In this document: positions 1 to 6,377 of the stretch, piece by piece
Numbering within the stretch: position 1 is the first letter of the stretch
Layout of the letters: each line of letters begins with the position of its first letter
Assembly: GCA_905234005.1 (NCBI GenBank)
Contig: CAJOFW010000163.1
Span: forward strand, 1-6,899
Direction of reading: 5' to 3'
Length of the DNA stretch: 6,899 bases
From: an uncultured Oscillospiraceae bacterium
GTDB lineage: Bacteria; Bacillota; Clostridia; Oscillospirales; Oscillospiraceae
The notes under the pieces: generated by a model
The model's input: the letters and a program-made list of their open reading frames with translations, nothing else
The model's database searches: none
Told to the model about the DNA's origin: nothing
Translations under genes and position numbers: made by a program

Positions 1-922
1 GGCTGGCGGGGCCTCGGAAGACCTCGTCGGTGACCTCGCGGATGTCGTAGCCCAGCTCCATCTGCTGGCGCGCCATATCCGTGTTGAAGTCGTGGAACGA
101 CGGCAGACAGTGCATGAACAGCACGCTCGGGTTCTCCGTCGCGTACAGCACGTCCATCGTCACCCGGTACGGCGTGAGAAGCTTCACGCGCTCGGGGATT
201 TTGGCCTCCTCGCCCATGGAGGCCCAGATATCGGTGTAGAGCACGTCCGCGCCCCTGATGTCGGCGATGTCGCTCGAAAAGCCGATCTTCGCGCCCGTGA
301 CCTCGCCGACCTCGCGGCAGTACGCCATGACGTCCTCGTCCGGCGCAAGCTCCTGCGGGCCCCAGCCGAGGTATTCAATGCCGAGCTTGCAGCATATGTA
401 CATCAGCGCGTAGGCCATGTTGTTGCGGGTGTCGCCGCAGAACACGAGCTTGCAGCGGTCAAGGGGCTTTTTCGTGTTCTCCAGCAGCGTCATGATATCG
501 GCCAGCGCCTGCGTCGGGTGATCGACGTCGGTCAGGCCGTTCCAGACCGGGATGCCGGAATAGCGGGCGAGATCCTCAACGAGCGACTGGTCATAGCCCC
601 GGTACTCGATGCCGTCGAAAAAGCGGCCCAGCACGCGGGCGGTGTCCTCGATCGACTCCTTTTTGCCGACCTGCGAGCTGTTGCGGTCGAGAAACGTCAC
701 GCCGGCGCCCTCCTCACGGGCGGCGACCTCGAAGGCGCAGCGTGTGCGGGTGGACGTCTTATCGAACATCAGCACGATGTTTTTCCCCCGCAGCGTCTCG
801 CCGGGGATGCCCATGCGCTTTTTGCGCTTGAGATCCTGCGCCAGGTTCAGCAGATAGCGTATCTCGTCCGGGCTGAAATCCCGGAGCGTCAGAAACGAAC
901 GGCCTTTGATGTTGACTGCCAT
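1..922 (-). CDS. argF: Ornithine carbamoyltransferase, C-terminus cut by window edge
   Basis: Transfers the carbamoyl group between carbamoyl phosphate and ornithine/citrulline in the cytoplasm. It serves arginine synthesis (ArgF) or, run backwards, the arginine deiminase pathway (ArcB). The 307 visible residues hold the full family signature: carbamoyl-phosphate motif STRTR at 57-61, HPTQ at 135-138, the ornithine loop D231 with SMG at 235-237, and the active-site HCLP at 271-274 followed by SFHD. The family is usually about 330-340 residues, so roughly 30 C-terminal residues lie beyond base 1. The ATG at 922 is supported by GAGGAG eight bases upstream and by the usual family N-terminus. Both the CAFEVAA stretch and HCLPSFHD fit the ArcB-like branch, but sequence alone does not separate anabolic from catabolic forms. 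No arcA, arcC or other arg gene is visible. It lies 98 bp downstream of the dehydrogenase-like gene on the same strand, so it may be co-transcribed or have its own promoter. Confidence 0.95.
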   Translation of the reverse strand, partial: MAVNIKGRSFLTLRDFSPDEIRYLLNLAQDLKRKKRMGIPGETLRGKNIVLMFDKTSTRTRCAFEVAAREEGAGVTFLDRNSSQVGKKESIEDTARVLGRFFDGIEYRGYDQSLVEDLARYSGIPVWNGLTDVDHPTQALADIMTLLENTKKPLDRCKLVFCGDTRNNMAYALMYICCKLGIEYLGWGPQELAPDEDVMAYCREVGEVTGAKIGFSSDIADIRGADVLYTDIWASMGEEAKIPERVKLLTPYRVTMDVLYATENPSVLFMHCLPSFHDFNTDMARQQMELGYDIREVTDEVFRGPAS

Positions 923-930
923 GATTGTAT

Positions 931-936
931 CTCCTC
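931..936 (-). promoter_or_regulatory. Ribosome binding site of the ornithine carbamoyltransferase gene
   Basis: GAGGAG on the minus strand lies eight bases before the ATG at 922 and fixes that start. The rest of the 98-bp gap (923-1020) has an AT-rich part next to the gene but no convincing -35/-10 pair and no clear terminator for the upstream gene. Confidence 0.75.
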
Positions 937-1020
937 AAAATTAAATTAACGATGTACTGAAATGAAGCTGCATTGCCGTTTGCGGCGCCGTGCGGCTGTA
1001 TATGCTTTCCGCCCCGCCGG

Positions 1021-2229
1021 TCAGCGGCTGTACTGCGTCTCGCAGACGGCCTGCAGCAGCTCCATGTAGTCCGCCGCGAGAACGTCGAAGGGACAGCCGG
1101 TGCGCTTCGCGGCGTCGGCGGCGCGGGCGGCGATGGACTCAAACCGGCTGCGCTGTATGCCGTCGATGTGCTCCGGCAGACCGAGGCAGAACAGCGTCCG
1201 CCGAATCCGTTCGATCAGCGCCGCCACACGCTCCGCCCGCGTCCCGGTGTCCATCCCGCACGCCGCCGCCACAGCGGCAAGGGGATCGCGGTTATAATAT
1301 CCATATTTTTCCATAAATGCCGGCAGGACGGCCCCGCACGCCTCGCCGCGGGGAATGCCGCATTCGCCCTCCAGCACCTCGCAAAGCGCCGTCACCGGCC
1401 CGACTCCGGCGACGGTCACGGCCTCGCCGACCGACCGCGACGCCTCGAGCAGAACCGACCGCTGCGCCGCCGTGCCGCCCGTGTTCCAGCACGGCTCCGC
1501 GCTCTCGAGAAGGCCCCGCACCGCCGCCGCAGCCGCTGTCCGTGCGGCGGCGTCGGCAAAAATGGAAATATCTGCCTCCCACGCCATGCAAAGCCCCTCG
1601 GCGGCGGCCTGCGCCAGAAGCGGCCTCTCGGCGCGGGCGGTCAGCGCCGGATCGGCGACGACGAGGGCGGGACGGAGCGCCGGCCCCTCGGCCGAAACGA
1701 CGGCTCCGTGCCGGTCGGTCAGAAACACGCGTCCCATCGTCTCGGCCCCGTCGCCGGGGACGACGGGCACGGCGATCACGGGCGGCGTTTTGCGGCCGTG
1801 CAGACGGACGCGGCCCCGTGTCGCGGCCGCGGTGCGGCCGGGCAGGGCGACACGGGCGGCGGCAAGCTTCGCCGCGTCGATGGCGCGGCCGGTGCCGACG
1901 GCGACGAACGCGTCGCAGCGCTCGGCCTGATAGAACAGCGCCAGATCGTCCGCGTCCGCGTCGGTGGGGCGGTCGGGCAGCTCGTCCCACACGGCGATGT
2001 TGAGTCCCGCCGCCGTCAGCGCCTCGGTCACGCCGCCGCGTACAGGCCCGGAGCCGGCGCCGAGGACGACGAGGGGCCGGCGGCAGCCCTGACCGTCCAG
2101 CGTATGGCCGAGGGCGGCGGCTATGCCCTCGCCGACGTCCGCCCGGGGCGGCGAGACCGGGTTTATCCGGCTCTCCGCGAGGCGGACGGCCTGTCTGAAG
2201 CGGCGAAAAGCCGCTGTTCGTATGCTCAT
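1021..2229 (-). CDS. Iron-containing alcohol dehydrogenase-like protein lacking the metal ligands
   Basis: 402 residues, the normal length for group III (iron) alcohol dehydrogenases. The fold is recognisable along its length. VGTGRAIDAAK at 111-121 stands for the dinucleotide loop GGGSxxDxAK. PVVPGDGAE at 155-163 stands for PTTAGTGSE. PALVVADP at 187-194 stands for the PxxxxxDP strand. GIPRGEACGAVLPAFMEKY at 291-309 stands for the PHGxANAxxLP helix. The residues that hold the metal in FucO-type enzymes (Asp196, His200, His263, His277) align with Glu211, Met215, Thr280 and Arg294, and the conserved His267 aligns with Glu284. The 14-residue spacing 280-294 is preserved. I infer a protein that may bind a nucleotide but is unlikely to be a normal metal-dependent dehydrogenase, so no substrate is proposed. 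The ATG at 2229 has GGAGA ten to fourteen bases upstream. The frame is intact, with no sign of decay other than the altered motifs. Confidence 0.85.
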   Translation of the reverse strand: MSIRTAAFRRFRQAVRLAESRINPVSPPRADVGEGIAAALGHTLDGQGCRRPLVVLGAGSGPVRGGVTEALTAAGLNIAVWDELPDRPTDADADDLALFYQAERCDAFVAVGTGRAIDAAKLAAARVALPGRTAAATRGRVRLHGRKTPPVIAVPVVPGDGAETMGRVFLTDRHGAVVSAEGPALRPALVVADPALTARAERPLLAQAAAEGLCMAWEADISIFADAAARTAAAAAVRGLLESAEPCWNTGGTAAQRSVLLEASRSVGEAVTVAGVGPVTALCEVLEGECGIPRGEACGAVLPAFMEKYGYYNRDPLAAVAAACGMDTGTRAERVAALIERIRRTLFCLGLPEHIDGIQRSRFESIAARAADAAKRTGCPFDVLAADYMELLQAVCETQYSR

Positions 2230-2373
2230 GATCGAAAATCTCCGCAGGTTTCAAACTTTTTTTCAATTTATCATATCACATTTCGGAAAAATATTGTATA
2301 CTAATTTCATGACAATTGCGTGACTGCCGCCCGGGCGGCTTTCAATACATTCAAACAGCGGGGTATAACGGCT
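2230..2373. promoter_or_regulatory. Divergent control region between dehydrogenase-like and ROK kinase genes
   Basis: An AT-rich island (about 2250-2310) inside otherwise GC-rich DNA separates two divergently transcribed genes, so both promoters should lie here. A -10-like TATACT sits at 2297-2302 for the plus-strand operon, and TATGAT (minus strand, 2275-2270) could serve the minus gene. Neither has a good -35 at 17 bp, so the exact promoters are uncertain. The ribosome site of the minus gene is GGAGA at 2243-2239. Confidence 0.5.
2326..2339. repeat. Perfect 14-bp palindrome in the ROK operon leader
   Basis: GCCGCCCGGGCGGC is fully self-complementary. It lies just downstream of the TATACT -10 candidate, where an operator or a short leader hairpin would act. 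In this GC-rich DNA it may also be chance. Confidence 0.4.
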
Positions 2374-3270
2374 ATGAAGACCTACTATGGCATCGACGTA
2401 GGCGGCACGACCGTCAAGATCGGTTACTTCTCCGAGACGGAGCTTCTCGAGAAGTGGGAGATCCCGACCGACAAATCCGACGGCGGCAGGAACATCATCT
2501 CGGACATCGCCCGTTCCCTTCGCGGCGCGGCGGACGGCGCGGCGATCGGCGTACCCGGCGCCGTGCTCATGGACGGCACGGTGAACCACTGCGTAAACCT
2601 CGGCTGGGGCGTATGCCGCCCCGGCGACGAGTTCACGGCTCTGACCGGCATTCCCTGCCGGATGTGCAACGACGCGAACGCGGCCGCCTTCGGCGAGCAG
2701 TGGCAGGGCGGCGGCGTGGGCTTCAGCTCGATCCTGCTCGTGACGCTGGGCACGGGCGTCGGCGGCGGGCTGACGATAGACGAACGCATCGTCGTCGGGG
2801 CGCACGGCGCCTGCGGCGAGATCGGCCACATCAACGTCGAGCACAATGAGACGGAGCCGTGCAACTGCGGCCGCCACGGGTGCCTCGAGCAGTATTGCAG
2901 CGCCACCGGCATATCACGTCTGGCCCGGAAGGCGGGCCTTGGCAGCTTCACATCGAAGGAGATATTCGACATGGCGGCCGAGGGCTCGGAGGACGCGGTC
3001 GCGGTCGTCGATCAGGCGTGCGATTATCTGGGCCGGGGGCTGGCGGCGGCGTGTACGGTGACCGACCCCGACGCGATCGTCATCGGCGGCGGCGTGTCGC
3101 GGGCGGGGGAGTTTCTGCGTCTGCGGGCCGAGGCGGCGTTCCAGAAATACGCCTTCCACGCCTGCCGGGAGACGGTCATCGGCCTTGCAAACCTCGGCAA
3201 CGACGCCGGTATGTACGGCTGCGCCCGCCTCGCCATGCTCGAGCCGGAGCCGGAGCCGAACCCCGTATGA
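2374..3270 (+). CDS. ROK family sugar kinase, probable glucokinase
   Basis: Phosphorylates a hexose with ATP in the cytoplasm; glucose is the likeliest substrate by family resemblance. The 298 residues show the ROK plan in order: phosphate-1 loop DVGGTTVK at 8-15, catalytic Asp100 in NDAN (99-102), phosphate-2 loop TLGTGVGGG at 124-132, the EIGH motif at 149-152, the zinc site made of His152 with Cys163, Cys165 and Cys170 in CNCGRHGCLE, and adenosine motif DPDAIVIGGG at 231-240. The same frame is open back to a GTG at 2320, but I place the start at ATG 2374 because family members begin within a few residues of the DVGGT strand; the SD (GCGGGG) is only moderate. The gene ends in a (GAGCCG)x3 tract at 3241-3258, giving an EPEPEP tail. 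Its stop overlaps the next start as ATGA, so the two are translationally coupled. N-acetylglucosamine or mannose kinase, or a ROK repressor, are alternatives; the missing N-terminal HTH argues against a repressor. Confidence 0.92.
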   Translation: MKTYYGIDVGGTTVKIGYFSETELLEKWEIPTDKSDGGRNIISDIARSLRGAADGAAIGVPGAVLMDGTVNHCVNLGWGVCRPGDEFTALTGIPCRMCNDANAAAFGEQWQGGGVGFSSILLVTLGTGVGGGLTIDERIVVGAHGACGEIGHINVEHNETEPCNCGRHGCLEQYCSATGISRLARKAGLGSFTSKEIFDMAAEGSEDAVAVVDQACDYLGRGLAAACTVTDPDAIVIGGGVSRAGEFLRLRAEAAFQKYAFHACRETVIGLANLGNDAGMYGCARLAMLEPEPEPNPV

Positions 3271-3830
3271 TACGCCTCGCCGCAGCCGACGACGCGGCGG
3301 CGCTTCACGCGATCTACGCCCGGTACATCGACACGCCGGTCACGTTTGAATGCACGCCGCCGACGGTCGACGAATTCCGGGAACGCGTCGTCGAGACGCT
3401 GAAGGAATACCCCTGGCTCGTCTACGAGGCGGGCGGCAGGCTCGTCGGCTACGCGTACGCCCACCGGCACATGGCCCGGGAGGCGTACCAGTGGAACGCG
3501 GAGCTTTCCGTCTACCTCGACCGGAGCGTTCAATCGCTCGGCATCGGCACGGCCCTGTATACGACGCTGATCGAGCTGCTGCGGCTGCAGGGCGTGCGGA
3601 ACGTCTTCGGCTGCGTGACGCTGCCGAACCAAAAGAGCGAACGGCTGCACGAGAGCCTCGGCTTTCACCGCGCCGGCGTGTTCTACAACGCGGGCTACAA
3701 ATGCGAGAGCTGGCGGGACATCTGCTGGTTTCAAAAAAACATCGCCCCGTTCGACGCCCCGCCGAACCCGTTCATCGGCCTGCGGGAGGCCGATCAGGAC
3801 GCGGTCACGGAGATTCTGTCCCGGCGGTGA
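3267..3830 (+). CDS. GNAT N-acetyltransferase, phosphinothricin/methionine-sulfoximine acetyltransferase-like
   Basis: 187 residues, a typical single-domain GNAT. The N-terminal pattern IRLAAADDAAALHAIYARY followed by TPVTFE (24-28 region) and the SVYLD strand (81-85) are those of the PAT/MnaT/YwnH group, which acetylates the amino group of phosphinothricin, methionine sulfoximine or related amino acids. The acetyl-CoA loop is QSLGIG at 89-94, matching Q/RxxGxG. The C-terminal GNAT pieces are LPNQKSERLHESLGF at 119-133 and the family-typical GYKCESWRDICWFQK at 143-157. The last 30 residues, rich in Pro and acidic residues, extend past the usual end. It starts inside the stop of the ROK kinase gene (ATGA), so no separate ribosome site is needed. 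Physiological substrate is unknown; herbicide-type resistance should not be assumed from similarity. Confidence 0.9.
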   Translation: MIRLAAADDAAALHAIYARYIDTPVTFECTPPTVDEFRERVVETLKEYPWLVYEAGGRLVGYAYAHRHMAREAYQWNAELSVYLDRSVQSLGIGTALYTTLIELLRLQGVRNVFGCVTLPNQKSERLHESLGFHRAGVFYNAGYKCESWRDICWFQKNIAPFDAPPNPFIGLREADQDAVTEILSRR

Positions 3831-3896
3831 AGCCGTTCAAGCCCCTCTGCCGACCCGGCGGTTTCATCATTTCGTTACAAAATCAGTAACTGTTCA

Positions 3897-3920
3897 TACT
3901 TTTTCTTGAAAGAAAAAGTG
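3897..3920. repeat. Dispersed palindrome, copy 1
   Basis: ACTTTTTCTT-GA-AAGAAAAAGT forms a near-perfect palindrome (10 bp each arm, outermost pair changed by a final G). It shares a 21-base core with the copies at 5669 and 6801. It sits 66 bp after the acetyltransferase stop and upstream of pncB. As an AT-only hairpin it could aid termination of the upstream operon, but it lacks the GC stem of a standard terminator. Confidence 0.85.
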
Positions 3921-3931
3921 ATTGAGCTTCA

Positions 3932-3963
3932 TTTTTGCCGGAAACCGCGCTTTTCGGCAAAAA
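3932..3963. repeat. Palindrome downstream of copy 1
   Basis: TTTTTGCCG (3932-3940) and CGGCAAAAA (3955-3963) are exact reverse complements, and the inner GAAA/TTTT can extend the stem. The T run precedes rather than follows the stem on both strands, so this does not look like an intrinsic terminator. Between here and 4012 a direct repeat, GGCGAGCCT twice, is also present. The rest of 3831-4012 shows no gene and no clear promoter. Confidence 0.7.
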
Positions 3964-4012
3964 TACCTTCAGGCGAGCCTGGGCGAGCCTCTCGCGCCGA
4001 CCAAACCCGGCA

Positions 4013-5432
4013 ATGCTCTGCGACTTCTACGAGCTTACGATGGGCAACGGATATCTCGCGAGCGGCATGCGTGACCGGATCACGTATTTCGATCTTTTCT
4101 TCCGCACCGGGCGGCGGGTTCGCCATCGCGGCGGGACTCGATCAGGTGATCGAGTACATCCGCAACCTCCACTTCGACGACGCGGACATCGCCTATCTGC
4201 GCGGCCGGGGCATATTCAGCGAGGAATTTCTCGACTACATGAAGCATTTCCGGTTCACGGGCGACATCTGGGCCGTGCCCGAGGGCACGCCGGTCTTTCC
4301 CCGCGAGCCGATCCTGACCGTCCGCGCCCCGGCGATACAGGCGCAGCTTCTCGAGACGTATATGCTCTGCACGCTCAACCACCAGAGCCTGATCGCGACG
4401 AAGGCCAGCCGCATCTGCCGCGCCGCCGCCGGGCGGACGGTGCTGGAGTTCGGCTCCCGCCGGGCGCAGGGCTCGGACGCGGCGATCCTCGGCGCACGGG
4501 CGGCGTATATCGGCGGCTGCGCCGGTACGGCGTGCACGCTGTCCGATCAGCTCTTCGGCGTGCCCGCCGGGGGGACGATGGCGCACGCCTGGGTGCAGAT
4601 GTTCGATTCGGAGCTTGACGCCTTCCGGGCCTACTGCCGCACGTATCCGCAGAACGCGACGCTGCTCGTCGACACGTACTCGGTGCTGCAGAGCGGCGTG
4701 CCGAACGCGATCCGGGCGTTCGACGAGATTTTGAAGCCCCTCGGCATCACGAAATGCGGCATCCGCCTCGACTCGGGCGATCTGGCGTACCTGAGCCGCA
4801 GGGCGCGGAAAATGCTCGACGACGCCGGGTGGCCCGGCTGCACGATCACCTGCTCGAACGCGCTCGACGAGTATCTGATCTCCGACCTCATCCGGCAGGG
4901 CGCGTGCATCGACTGCTTCGGCGTGGGCGAGCGGCTGATCACGGCCCGGAGCGAGCCGGTCTTCGGCGGCGTGTACAAGCTCGCGGCGATCGAACGCGGC
5001 GACGGGACGATCCTGCCGAAGATCAAGGTCAGCGAGAACGTGGAGAAGATCACAAATCCCCACTTCAAGAAGCTCTACCGCTTCTACGGCCGCGACACGG
5101 GCAAGGCGCTGGCGGACTATCTGTGCGTGCACGACGAGACCGTGAACGACCGCAAGCCGCTCACGATCTTCGACCCCGACGCGACGTGGAAGGAGAAGAC
5201 GCTGACGGATTTCGAGGCGGTGGAGCTGATGAAGCCGATCTTCCGCGCCGGCGAGCTTGTCTACGACCGCCCGACGCTGCCGGAGATCAAAGCCTACTGC
5301 GCCCGCCAGCTCGACACCCTCTGGGAGGAGGTGCGCCGCTTCGAAAACCCGCACCACTACTACGTCGACCTCTCGCAGAAGCTCTGGAACATCAAAATGA
5401 GCCTCCTGAAGGGCAAACCCGGCGAGGACTGA
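4013..5432 (+). pseudogene. pncB: Nicotinate phosphoribosyltransferase, frameshifted near the N-terminus
   Basis: Joins nicotinate to PRPP (with ATP) to make nicotinate mononucleotide for NAD salvage. The N-terminus MLCDFYELTMGNGYLASGM through YFDLFFRT is read from 4013 to 4108. The remaining 440 residues, starting GGGFAIAAGLDQVIEY, are read one base later from 4110 to the stop at 5432. Together they give about 472 residues, near full length. Landmarks in the second part are EFGSRRAQG from 4446, the phosphorylated-histidine motif GGTMAHAWV with its His codon at 4584-4586, VDTYSVLQSG, and RLDSGDL. Relatives carry a few more residues between FFR and GGG, so a short deletion that is not a multiple of three explains the break better than one inserted base. 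No Shine-Dalgarno precedes ATG 4013; a TTG at 3935 in the same frame would add 26 unfamiliar residues. The downstream frame is otherwise clean, so decay is recent, or the break is a sequencing or assembly error. Programmed shifting is unlikely because no slippery site is seen. Confidence 0.85.
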
Positions 5433-5441
5433 CCGGCGCAC

Positions 5442-5502
5442 TATTACTCCGGCAACAAAATAACCGCAAATTATGCGCCATGCCGGTGTTGCCGGAGTAA
5501 TA
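5442..5502. repeat. 61-bp element with perfect 16-bp terminal inverted repeats
   Basis: TATTACTCCGGCAACA (5442-5457) and TGTTGCCGGAGTAATA (5487-5502) are exact reverse complements around a 29-base middle. It starts nine bases after the pncB stop. If the outer TA pairs are target duplications, the termini are 14-bp repeats flanked by TA, as in mariner-type MITEs; this reading is speculative. An internal AACCGCAA (5462-5469) pairs with TTGCGGTT (5514-5521) outside the element, giving interleaved stems. Confidence 0.75.
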
Positions 5503-5514
5503 AATGCCATGTCT

Positions 5515-5551
5515 TGCGGTTGCCGCATCTGCGGCGAGCATAATCGCCGCA
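5515..5551. repeat. Two adjacent GC-rich hairpins
   Basis: TGCGG-TTG-CCGCA (5515-5527) and TGCGGCGA-GCATAA-TCGCCGCA (5530-5551) are perfect stem-loops placed back to back between the 61-bp element and the terminator. No coding explanation is visible. Confidence 0.6.
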
Positions 5552-5563
5552 TTAATAAATATC

Positions 5564-5597
5564 AAAACAGGATGGGCGGAACGCCCATCCTGTTTTT
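5564..5597 (+). terminator. Strong rho-independent terminator after pncB
   Basis: A perfect 15-bp stem (AAAACAGGATGGGCG paired with CGCCCATCCTGTTTT) closes on a three-base GAA loop and runs into a T tract, with a second T6 run shortly after. The A-run on the left arm gives a T tract on the minus strand too, so it could also stop transcripts coming from the GNAT cassette at 5760-6550. Confidence 0.9.
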
Positions 5598-5668
5598 CGT
5601 GCGTTTTTTCCTGCCGCGTCACTCGAGCATGGCAATCAGGGCCTGCTGGAGAACGGACGAAAAGTTGA

Positions 5669-5692
5669 TACTTTTTCTTGAAAGAAAAAATA
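5669..5692. repeat. Dispersed palindrome, copy 2
   Basis: The same core as copies 1 and 3, with one arm altered (AAGAAAAAATA instead of AAGAAAAAGTA). It lies 68 bp beyond the stop of the minus-strand GNAT gene, a spacing similar to that of copy 1 behind its neighbour. The stretch 5598-5668 between the terminator and this copy shows nothing recognisable. Confidence 0.85.
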
Positions 5693-5717
5693 TTACTTCT
5701 CTTCACCATGATATGGC

Positions 5718-5741
5718 AGCCGGATTCAATTCTGTCCGGCT
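5718..5741. repeat. Hairpin downstream of the minus-strand GNAT gene
   Basis: AGCCGGA (5718-5724) pairs exactly with TCCGGCT (5735-5741) around a 10-base loop, 19 bases past the GNAT stop on the minus strand. There is no T tract, so it is at best a weak terminator or an mRNA 3'-end stabiliser. Confidence 0.45.
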
Positions 5742-5759
5742 TCCATCCGCTGTGTATTT

Positions 5760-6377
5760 TCAACTGCGTATGTATTTTATCATCTGCACGAGGTATTCAC
5801 CGTTCAGGTTGGTCTCGTCCGCGTCGAGCATGCGATTCTGGAACGCGCAAAAGCCGTTTGAGGCGTAAAATTCTATCAGCTTCGGATTATCCTCGCATTC
5901 AAGGTACGCAAACCGGCCCCCGAGGTTGTATTGGATCCTCCCGATATGGCGGCAGGCTTCCGAGAGAAGCTCATCGCCCGTGATAAGGCTGTCGTATCCG
6001 TGGTTGTAATTCTTTCCAAGCTGACCGATCAGCGGCGCGGACAGAATATAGGCCTTTGCGTCATGGTCGTGGGAAGCGAACCTCGAGATTCTTTTTCTCA
6101 GGGTGCCGCTATGCTTTTTCAGGCTGCTGTCCCTGATGCAAATGGTCTTATTGGCAAGCGTGTAATAGCCGACCAATACCCATTTCTGCTGATAAGACGC
6201 GAAAACAAGATGCGTCTGCGCCCATCTCTGCCGGGCAAACGGGATGGCCTTGTCGCGCAGAAAAGCCTCCACATCGCCGTTGAGAGGGCAGGAAAACTCG
6301 GAGAGAATGGATTTACATTCATCCTCCCCGAGTTCCTCAAGCAGCATCAACAGGTTTATCACCCGAAAGCCTGTCAT
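5760..6377 (-). CDS. GNAT-like acetyltransferase, candidate toxin of a two-gene module
   Basis: 205 residues. The core PLIGQLGKN at 115-123 followed by LITGDELLSEACRHI (131-145) corresponds to GNAT strand 4 and helix 3. YLECED at 158-163 and FYASNGF at 170-176 are the C-terminal GNAT signature. The phrases AQTHLVFA (53-60) and VLVGYYTLANK (67-77) match the layout of TacT/AtaT-like toxins, where a substrate strand is followed by GYYTLA. The usual Q/RxxGxG acetyl-CoA loop is not clean: the region reads NYNHGYDSLITG and appears to carry an insertion. Known relatives of the toxin class acetylate aminoacyl-tRNA, but that activity here is inference only. The start ATG overlaps the stop of the 58-residue gene as ATGA, implying coupled translation. 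GC content is visibly lower than in the flanking genes, suggesting horizontal acquisition. An ordinary small-molecule acetyltransferase is the main alternative. Confidence 0.85.
   Translation of the reverse strand: MTGFRVINLLMLLEELGEDECKSILSEFSCPLNGDVEAFLRDKAIPFARQRWAQTHLVFASYQQKWVLVGYYTLANKTICIRDSSLKKHSGTLRKRISRFASHDHDAKAYILSAPLIGQLGKNYNHGYDSLITGDELLSEACRHIGRIQYNLGGRFAYLECEDNPKLIEFYASNGFCAFQNRMLDADETNLNGEYLVQMIKYIRS

Noticed and set aside
92..949. 285-codon open frame on the plus strand
   Set aside because: Antisense to the clearly recognisable ornithine carbamoyltransferase gene, with no family features of its own.
973..2304. Long open frame of 443 codons on the plus strand
   Set aside because: It lies opposite the dehydrogenase-like gene; its Arg/Pro/Gly-rich translation has no domain and is a by-product of high GC.
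2320..2373. GTG start extending the ROK kinase by 18 residues
   Set aside because: The extension is atypical for the family, runs through the leader palindrome and has no SD; ATG 2374 puts the DVGGT motif at its usual distance.
3241..3258. GAGCCG repeated three times at the end of the ROK kinase gene
   Set aside because: Too short to call a functional tandem repeat; it merely encodes an EPEPEP tail.
4095..4125. Programmed ribosomal frameshift in pncB
   Set aside because: No slippery heptamer, no stop codon at the shift and no clear stimulator; the missing residues point to a deletion instead.
4080..5552. 490-codon open frame on the minus strand
   Set aside because: Antisense to pncB; low-complexity translation and no ribosome site.
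5392..5763. 123-codon minus-strand frame across the hairpin region
   Set aside because: It runs through the terminator, the 61-bp element and palindrome copy 2; the translation reflects these repeats rather than a protein family.
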